DNA of 9,641 nt from JAVBOJ01 sp031550755 (GTDB lineage: Bacteria > Bacillota > Clostridia > Oscillospirales > UBA929): the NCBI GenBank assembly GCA_031550755.1, contig JAVBOJ010000069.1, positions 1-9,641 of the forward strand, given 5' to 3'. Position 1 is the stretch's first letter, and each line of letters starts with the position of its first letter. Shown in pieces: positions 5,714 through 9,641 of this stretch. A program made the translations under genes and the position numbers. The notes beneath the pieces are model-generated. The model was not told the DNA's origin, made no database searches, and saw only the letters and a list, made by a program, of their open reading frames with translations.

Positions 5714-5789
5714 TCCTTTGAAACATTGAGACATTTCAAAGGAGTTGGAACAGGGAAACCCCTGCGGCGAAATGAATTCGCCTTTGGGG
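5714..5789 (+). repeat. Two-hairpin intergenic element, copy 3 (direct)
   Basis: First hairpin: TCCTTTGAAA (5714-5723) with TTTCAAAGGA (5734-5743); the apical part CATTGAGACA retains TGAG but two positions no longer pair. A 15-nt linker holds ACAGGGA (5750-5756). Second hairpin: outer CCCC/GGGG (5759-5762/5786-5789), 3x3 internal loop TGC/TTT, inner GGCGAA/TTCGCC, loop ATGAA. It starts at the base after the flgK stop codon. TTACGGG (5799-5805) follows and merges into the weak ribosome binding site of flgL. Confidence 0.9.
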
Positions 5790-5814
5790 CGATTGAACTT
5801 ACGGGGGTCTTTTT

Positions 5815-6750
5815 ATGAGCCAGCGCATTACGAATATGATGATGATCGACAGCTTCAACCGCAATTTAAACCGCAACAATGTCAAAATGGATCGATACCA
5901 GAGCCAGCTGGCCACCAACCGCAAAATCGTCCGTCTGTCGGACGACCCGGTCGGCGTCATCAAGTCGCTGGCCGCCCGCACCCGGCTGGCCGGCATCGAG
6001 CAATACCAGAGCAACTTAAACGACGCGAGGGCTCTGCTGACCCAGAGCGAATCGTCGGTTATGGAGGTCAATGAGGTGCTCAAGCGGGTCAACGAGCTGG
6101 CGGTCAACCTCGCCAACGAGGTCAAAACGCCCGAGGATCGGCAGGCCAGCGCCTATGAAATCAAAGAGCTGATGGATCAAATCGTTACCGTCGGCAACGC
6201 CACGCTGGGCGACAAATATCTCTTCGGCGGATACAACGTCACCAAAGCGCCGTTTGCCGTCGTAAACGGCGAGATGACCTTCAACGGCGCCAGCATGGTC
6301 GATCCGCTCGACCTGCCCACCGTCAACCAGCTCAATCAGGTCATTTCCTACGAGATCGGCTTCGGCACCGACCTGCCGGTCTCCATCCCCGGCGCCGACC
6401 TCATGGGCACCGGCGACAGCAATATTTACAAGGTCATGAGCGATTTTTACGCGGCGGCCAACTCGCCTGATCTGGAAGATTTGTCGCCGTTTATCAAAAA
6501 AATCCAGGATGTGCAGAGCAATGTCCTCAGTATCGCCGCCGAAATCGGCGGACGTCAGAACCGGCTCGACCTCATGTCCACCCGCTTTGAGCAGGATGTC
6601 ATCAACTATACCCAGATGAAATCCGACGTTGAGGATCTCGATCAGGCCGAGGCCATCATGAAGTTTTCCATGGCCGAGGCGGTCTACCGCGCCGCGCTGA
6701 GCGTCGGCGGACGCATCCTCCAGCCCACGCTGGTGGACTTCCTGAAATAA
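5815..6750 (+). CDS. flgL: Flagellar hook-associated protein 3, FlgL
   Basis: FlgL (311 residues) is the second hook-filament junction protein, related to flagellin and sitting between FlgK and the filament. The N-terminus RITNMMMIDSFNRNLNRN and LATNRKIVRLSDDPVG (32-47, with SDDP at 42-45) are the flagellin/FlgL D0-D1 signature. YLFGGYNVTKAPF (about 136-148) is the family's central strand motif, and a second long helix near the C-terminus (RQNRLDLMSTRFEQ...) pairs with the first. The final AEAVYRAALSVGGRILQPTLVDFL is close to the FlgL/flagellin C-terminal helix. The ATG follows ACGGGGG (5801-5807) after 7 nt, a weak ribosome binding site like that of flgG. It ends 73 bp before the DUF6470 gene. 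Confidence 0.95.
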   Translation: MSQRITNMMMIDSFNRNLNRNNVKMDRYQSQLATNRKIVRLSDDPVGVIKSLAARTRLAGIEQYQSNLNDARALLTQSESSVMEVNEVLKRVNELAVNLANEVKTPEDRQASAYEIKELMDQIVTVGNATLGDKYLFGGYNVTKAPFAVVNGEMTFNGASMVDPLDLPTVNQLNQVISYEIGFGTDLPVSIPGADLMGTGDSNIYKVMSDFYAAANSPDLEDLSPFIKKIQDVQSNVLSIAAEIGGRQNRLDLMSTRFEQDVINYTQMKSDVEDLDQAEAIMKFSMAEAVYRAALSVGGRILQPTLVDFLK

Positions 6751-6773
6751 CCAATTCCACAACAGCCGACAAA

Positions 6774-6795
6774 AGGGGCGCCGCCGGCGTCCCCT
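6774..6795. repeat. GC-rich hairpin between flgL and the DUF6470 gene
   Basis: AGGGGCGCC (6774-6782) pairs with GGCG-T-CCCCT (6786-6795) across a GCC loop, giving nine base pairs with one bulged T. No T-run follows, so read-through within the operon is expected. The ribosome binding site of the next gene (GAAGGTG, 6812-6818) is downstream and free. Confidence 0.6.
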
Positions 6796-6823
6796 ATGCC
6801 CGTCTGTTAAAGAAGGTGAATGT

Positions 6824-7429
6824 ATGGGCCTCAAGCAGATCAGGATTGATCAAACCAGCGCGCTGCTCAACATCCAGACCCGGCGCGCCGAGCTCAACGT
6901 TATCCGCTCCCGGCGGATGCAGCTCAATTTGCGCCAGCAGGCCGCCGAAATGCAGATCCAGCGCCGCATGGCGCGGGTGCAGATCGACCAGACCCAATGC
7001 TTTGCCGAAGCGGGGCTGAAAACCGCCTTGGCCCTCGGCGACGCGGCGGCGCAGCAGTCGCTTTCGCGCGGGATGGAGGCCATTTCCTCCATCGTGTCCG
7101 AGGGTCTGGAGTTTTTGCGCATCGAGCGCGGCGGCAACCCGATCAAAAGCATCGCGGCCGGTCGCGGCGTGCGCATGAGAACGCCCACCGTCGTCTCCAT
7201 GCCGCAGTCCCGCCCGCAGATCACCGTCGATCCCGGCTCGCTCGATATCACCTGGACACCGCACACCGTCTCGGCCGAATGGGAGATGGTTGACGGAGAG
7301 ATTGAATACATCCCCTATGAAATTCAATTTTCGATGGAATCCACCCCATCCATTGACATTACCCTGGCCGAAGGTGTAGAATTTGATATCCCCGAGATCA
7401 CGGGACGTCATGTGGACGAACGGAAATAA
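6824..7429 (+). CDS. yviE: DUF6470 (YviE-like) flagellar-operon protein
   Basis: The 201-residue protein is soluble, with no signal peptide or membrane segment. Its N-terminal half is helical and rich in Gln and Arg (IRIDQTSALLNIQTRRAEL, then repeated MQ/RR stretches), and its C-terminal half is beta-rich (PQITVDPGSLDITWTPHTV; VDGEIEYIPYEIQFSM; SIDITLAEGVEFDIPEITG). The opening and the SLDITW / YIPYEI segments resemble B. subtilis YviE, which also lies between flgL and fliW. The family function is unknown; operon position suggests a cytoplasmic accessory role in filament assembly or FliW/CsrA control, which is inference. The ATG has GAAGGTG (6812-6818) 5 nt upstream. A 253-bp gap with two repeats separates it from fliW, the widest gap but one in the block. 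Confidence 0.8.
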   Translation: MGLKQIRIDQTSALLNIQTRRAELNVIRSRRMQLNLRQQAAEMQIQRRMARVQIDQTQCFAEAGLKTALALGDAAAQQSLSRGMEAISSIVSEGLEFLRIERGGNPIKSIAAGRGVRMRTPTVVSMPQSRPQITVDPGSLDITWTPHTVSAEWEMVDGEIEYIPYEIQFSMESTPSIDITLAEGVEFDIPEITGRHVDERK

Positions 7430-7451
7430 TGCCCGACTCTTGTTTTTTGGC

Positions 7452-7504
7452 CGGGGCAAAGAAAGTCACCAAAGGAACCCCGTCAGGGGGCTCTATCCGC
7501 CCCC
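7452..7504. repeat. GC-rich repeat region between the DUF6470 gene and fliW
   Basis: CGGGG (7452-7456) and CCCCG (7478-7482) close a loop containing CAAAGAAAGTCACCAAAGG, a motif resembling the arms of the hairpin at 539-581. Next to it GGGGG (7486-7490) can pair with CCCCC (7500-7504). The rest of the gap to 7590 is C-rich and without a convincing gene. I recall CAAAGAAAGTCACCAAAG as a common dispersed motif in Clostridia; that is unverified. Confidence 0.5.
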
Positions 7505-7598
7505 AAGCCCCCGGTACTTCATCCGGAAATGCACCTCTCCGCCCCGGTCTGCGGCGCTCCGCGCCTCGCCGGGTCGGGTGGGGATATCAGCGCGTCCC

Positions 7599-7633
7599 TA
7601 TCTGTTATCTGTTATCTAGTATCTATTATCTGT
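7599..7633 (+). repeat. Heptamer tandem repeat upstream of fliW
   Basis: Five TATCTGT-type units: two exact, then TATCTAG, TATCTAT and an exact fifth; two degenerate units may extend it to 7647. The 26 bp from 7591 match 4083-4108 at all but one position, so both arrays derive from the same element. This array ends 49 bp before the fliW ATG and has the same orientation as the one before flgK. Confidence 0.9.
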
Positions 7634-7682
7634 TGCCTATTCTCTGCCGTCACTTTACAACAGAAAGGACAGGATCATCGTC

Positions 7683-8159
7683 ATGCAAGTGGACACCACC
7701 CGCTTCGGACCCATTGAGATCAGCGATGAAAACTGTATACAATTCCCGCACGGGCTGCCCGGGCTGGAGGAATATACCCGGTTTTGTCTGCTTTCGGTGG
7801 AGGAGACCGAGCCCTTTGTTTGGCTCCAGTCGCTGGACGCGCCCGCGGTGGCGCTGGCCGCCATCAATCCCCATATGCTCTTCCCCGACTACGCGCCCAA
7901 GGTTCCGCAGTCGGTGCTGGACGAAATGGGCGTCGCGGATGATCTGGATGTGCGGATGCTCACCATCTCGGTCGTGCCGCCCGACTATGAGCGCATGACC
8001 ACCAATCTCGCCGCGCCGGTGCTCATCAATACCAAAAACAACCAGGGCCGACAGGTAATCCTGGAAAATCATGACTATGATCTGCGCCTTCCCATTTTTG
8101 GCGCCGTACAGGCATGGGTCACCGGAGGAGGGGCGCATCATGCTGGTGCTCACTCGTAA
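7683..8159 (+). CDS. fliW: Flagellar assembly factor FliW
   Basis: FliW (158 residues) is the CsrA antagonist: it binds either flagellin or CsrA, so that free CsrA represses flagellin translation only when unassembled flagellin accumulates. The family signature is visible in order: TTRFGPIEI near the start, then IQFPHGLPGLEEYTRF, then FVWLQSLDAPAVALAAINP (the LQS segment), and LTISVVPPDYERMTTNLAAP leading to VLINTKNNQGRQVILENHDY. The ATG has AAAGGACAGGA (7664-7674) about 8 nt upstream. The C-terminus is about 15 residues longer than B. subtilis FliW because the frame runs through the csrA ribosome binding site and start, giving a Gly/Ala/His tail (AWVTGGGAHHAGAHS). fliW and csrA overlap by 20 bp, which implies translational coupling. 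Confidence 0.96.
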   Translation: MQVDTTRFGPIEISDENCIQFPHGLPGLEEYTRFCLLSVEETEPFVWLQSLDAPAVALAAINPHMLFPDYAPKVPQSVLDEMGVADDLDVRMLTISVVPPDYERMTTNLAAPVLINTKNNQGRQVILENHDYDLRLPIFGAVQAWVTGGGAHHAGAHS

Positions 8160-8373
8160 ACTGAACCAATCCATCACGCTGGGCGACGATATGAAAATCA
8201 CGGTGCTGTCGATCGACGGGGACCGCGTAAGCCTTGGGGTAGAGGCGCCGCGCGCTGTACGTATCTTTCGCAGCGAGCTTCTGGACGGTACGCGCGATAC
8301 AAACCGCGAGGCCGCCGGATCCGCCGTCGTGTCGTTCAAAACCCTGCGCCGCGGGGACGACGAAGGGAAATAG
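8140..8373 (+). CDS. csrA: Carbon storage regulator CsrA
   Basis: CsrA (77 residues) is a dimeric RNA-binding translational repressor that recognises GGA in hairpin loops, in Firmicutes chiefly of the flagellin mRNA. The N-terminus MLVLTRKLNQSITLGDDMKI and GDRVSLGVEAP are the family core. The RNA-contacting positions L4, R6 and R44 are all present (APRAVRIFRSEL), and N55, which I recall as important for FliW binding in B. subtilis, is retained (DTNREAA). Start: ATG at 8140 preceded by GGAGGAGGGG (8124-8133); the same frame is open to 8071 but that only runs antiparallel to nothing known and lies inside fliW. That ribosome binding region holds two GGA triplets, so autoregulation is possible but unproven. 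No flagellin gene follows, unlike in B. subtilis. Confidence 0.97.
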   Translation: MLVLTRKLNQSITLGDDMKITVLSIDGDRVSLGVEAPRAVRIFRSELLDGTRDTNREAAGSAVVSFKTLRRGDDEGK

Positions 8374-8394
8374 CGGGTTTGTGTCCATACAATA

Positions 8395-8445
8395 AGCCAT
8401 TGGGAAGGCCTCTTGGAGGGGACCTTCCCAATGGCTCATTTGTTT
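8395..8445 (+). terminator. Probable terminator after csrA
   Basis: A 14-bp perfect stem (AGCCATTGGGAAGG at 8395-8408 with its complement at 8423-8436) is topped by a further 4-bp stem (CCTC/GAGG) with a TTG loop and a 3-nt bulge. The downstream run CATTTGTTTG is T-rich but interrupted, so efficiency may be moderate. It begins 21 bp after the csrA stop and is the natural end of the flagellar block; it could also stop read-through from murI on the other strand. Confidence 0.72.
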
Positions 8446-8447
8446 GC

Positions 8448-8476
8448 TTGACAGCTTTTGGCAAATGCTGTTGAAT
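8448..8476 (+). promoter_or_regulatory. Orphan sigma-A-like promoter in the csrA-murI gap
   Basis: TTGACA (8448-8453) is a perfect -35; TTGAAT (8471-8476) 17 nt later matches four of six -10 bases. ACAGC (8451-8455) and GCTGT (8467-8471) form a dyad across the spacer. No plus-strand gene follows; any transcript would run antisense into murI. It may be chance. Confidence 0.25.
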
Positions 8477-8492
8477 TTTTGGTGCGGAGGGT

Positions 8493-8569
8493 CTGTCACG
8501 CGCTCAGCCCCTCGCGGGCGGGCGTCCAACCCGCGTCCCAGTCCCCCTGCGCGGGGGCATACGCGCTTC
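8493..8569 (-). repeat. Terminal-motif element abutting murI, short copy
   Basis: On the minus strand the element starts with GAAGCGCGTATGCCCC 1 base after the murI stop and ends with CCCGCGAGGGGC-TG-AGCGCGTGACAG (8518 to 8493), 23 of 26 bases as in the copy after flgN. It contains the hairpin CCCCC-TGCGC-GGGGG (8543-8557) and lacks about 56 bp of the middle of the longer copy. It has no T-run and is not a clear terminator for murI. Confidence 0.6.
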
Positions 8570-8570
8570 C

Positions 8571-9380
8571 TCATCCAAACGACGCCACGTCCACCTTTTC
8601 GACCGAGCCCTGCGCCAGCGTTCCCAAAAACAGGCCGGCCTGCCGGGAAAACTGCTCCACGCTGTCGCTGACAAAGTAACGGTAGGACGGCGCTTCTCCG
8701 GCGGAGGACGGCTCCAAAAGCCGCTCAAGATGCCGGGCGGCTTCCCGTCCGGGATCGACGAGGGCGACCTCGCCCCCCATGAAGGCGGCGACGACCTCCT
8801 TGAGCAGCGGGAAATGGGTGCAGCCCAAAATCAGCGTATCCACCCCGGCGGCCTTGAGCGGCGCGAGGTATTCGGACACCAGCAGCTCAATCACCCGGTC
8901 GCCTCTGTGTACCCGCCCGTTTTCCACCATCGGCACCAGCAGCGGGCAGGCCTGCGCGGTGACGGCGGCGTCGGGCCGCAGCGCCGCGATGGCGCGGACG
9001 TACGCACCCGAGCGAACTGAGGCCTCGGTAGCGATGAGCCCGATGTTCCCGGTTTTGGTGACCTGCGCGGCGGCCTCGGCGGCGGGCTGTACCACGCCGA
9101 CCAGCGGCAGGGCCGATTCGGCCTCCAGCGCGGGCAGGGCGGTGGTGCTGACCGTCCCGCAGGCCACGACAACCGCCTTGATATCAAACGAGCGCAAGAA
9201 AGCGACGTCCTGCCGGGCGTAGGACAAAATGGTTTCCGGACTGCGGGTGCCGTACGGCACCCGGGCGGTGTCGCCGAAATAAATGACCGATTCCTGCGGC
9301 AGCAGGGTGGAAATCTCGCGCACGGCGGTCAGGCCGCCGAGGCCCGAGTCAAACACCCCGATGGGGCGGCGATCCGACAT
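8571..9380 (-). CDS. murI: Glutamate racemase MurI
   Basis: MurI (269 residues) interconverts L- and D-glutamate for peptidoglycan synthesis, using two cysteines as acid/base. Visible motifs: GVFDSGLGGLT (8-18), YFGDTARVPYG (34-44), the first catalytic Cys74 in VVACGTVSTTALP, ATEASVRSGAY (117-127), E153 in PMVENG, and the second catalytic Cys187 in GCTHFPLL. The first motif is normally CNT; here Asn is Gly (C-G-T), an unusual but, as I recall, not unknown variant in Clostridia. I chose the ATG at 9380 because AAAGG (9390-9394) lies 9 nt upstream and the protein then opens MSDRRPIGVFDSG; the in-frame ATG at 9401 lacks a ribosome binding site. The gene is convergent with the flagellar block and follows ychF by 53 bp. 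Confidence 0.94.
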   Translation of the reverse strand: MSDRRPIGVFDSGLGGLTAVREISTLLPQESVIYFGDTARVPYGTRSPETILSYARQDVAFLRSFDIKAVVVACGTVSTTALPALEAESALPLVGVVQPAAEAAAQVTKTGNIGLIATEASVRSGAYVRAIAALRPDAAVTAQACPLLVPMVENGRVHRGDRVIELLVSEYLAPLKAAGVDTLILGCTHFPLLKEVVAAFMGGEVALVDPGREAARHLERLLEPSSAGEAPSYRYFVSDSVEQFSRQAGLFLGTLAQGSVEKVDVASFG

Positions 9381-9433
9381 GGTATCCGACCTTTCAAACA
9401 TGGGTTACCAAAGTATATGCGCCGGGCGGCCGG

Positions 9434-9640
9434 TCATACGTTGAATCGGAACAGGGTCACGTCGCCGTCGCGCATGACGTATTCCTTGCCCTCCGAGCGG
9501 AGAAGGCCGCGCTCTCTCGCGGCGGCCATGTTGCCGCATGCGAGCAGCTCATCGTAGGCCACTATCTCCGCGCGGATGAAGCCGCGCTCAAAGTCCGAGT
9601 GGATTTTCCCGGCGGCCTGCGGCGCGCGGGTTCCCTTTTG
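9434..9640 (-). CDS. ychF: YchF/OLA1-type redox-responsive ATPase, C-terminal end (5' end outside window)
   Basis: The minus strand from 9640 to the TGA at 9434-9436 encodes 68 residues with no start in the window. They include KGTRAPQAAGKIHSDFERGF, then IRAEIVAYDELLACG, LLRSEGKEYVMRDGDVTLFR and the end FNV. This is the TGS domain that closes YchF, an Obg-like P-loop protein which hydrolyses ATP in preference to GTP and associates with ribosomes. The KGTxAPQAAGxIHSDFExGFIRAE and the terminal FRFNV signatures are highly conserved, so identification is firm although the G domain is outside. It runs in the same direction as murI, 53 bp away, and could share its transcript. Confidence 0.96.
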   Translation of the reverse strand, partial: QKGTRAPQAAGKIHSDFERGFIRAEIVAYDELLACGNMAAARERGLLRSEGKEYVMRDGDVTLFRFNV

Positions 9641-9641
9641 A

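Noticed and set aside
6785..6810. Degenerate heptamer remnant (CCCCTAT...TCTGTTA) before the DUF6470 gene
   Set aside because: Only short fragments match and there is no tandem unit; could be chance.
7429..7998. 189-codon plus-strand frame from the DUF6470 stop into fliW
   Set aside because: It runs through the heptamer array (giving a YLLSSIYYLLP-like stretch) and then out of frame through fliW; low-complexity Arg/Pro/Ser composition.

Overview
The window is a GC-rich (estimated near 60% in genes), densely coded stretch that looks like the chromosome of a motile Clostridia member, probably Oscillospirales/Ruminococcaceae-like. The assignment rests on gene order: a YvyF-like zinc-ribbon gene, flgM, flgN, flgK, flgL, a YviE/DUF6470 gene, fliW and csrA follow one another as in Bacillus subtilis and many Clostridia, and FliW/CsrA plus YvyF/YviE mark Firmicutes-type flagellar late operons. 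No phage, plasmid, CRISPR or defence gene is visible.

Layout. 2-475 (+): 3' part of a TrpB2-type tryptophan synthase beta chain, closed by a clear intrinsic terminator (484-513). 514-694: promoter region of the flagellar block, with a long hairpin and a sigma-D-like promoter. 695-8373 (+): ten flagellar or flagellum-control genes: two rod proteins (FlgF/FlhO- and FlgG/FlhP-like), the YvyF-like protein, the anti-sigma factor FlgM, the chaperone FlgN, hook-junction proteins FlgK and FlgL, a DUF6470 protein, FliW and CsrA. A hairpin at 8395-8445 probably ends this block. 8571-9380 (-): murI, convergent with it; 9434-9640 (-): the C-terminus of the GTPase-like ATPase YchF, entering from the right edge.

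How the genes work together. FlgF/FlgG build the rod. FlgM holds sigma-28/sigma-D inactive until the hook is complete. FlgN chaperones FlgK and FlgL, which join hook to filament. FliW and CsrA form the partner switch that couples flagellin level to translation of flagellin mRNA. Flagellin itself (hag/fliC), which follows csrA in B. subtilis, is not in the window.

The unusual part is between the genes. The junctions are wide (about 70-280 bp) and most carry a palindromic or tandem-repeat element. The best is a two-hairpin element of about 77 bp present three times (1459-1537, 2373-2449 inverted, 5714-5789); its outer stems differ in sequence but remain paired, which argues for a real folded element. 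Two of its copies form the 5' leaders of flgG and flgL and hold a CsrA-like ACAGGGA motif in the linker. Other elements are two arrays of a 7-bp TATCTGT repeat just upstream of flgK and fliW, a terminal-motif element abutting the stop codons of flgN and murI, a compact three-way-junction fold at 4024-4071, a 19-bp hairpin between flgM and flgN, and a hairpin that contains the ribosome binding site of the YvyF-like gene.
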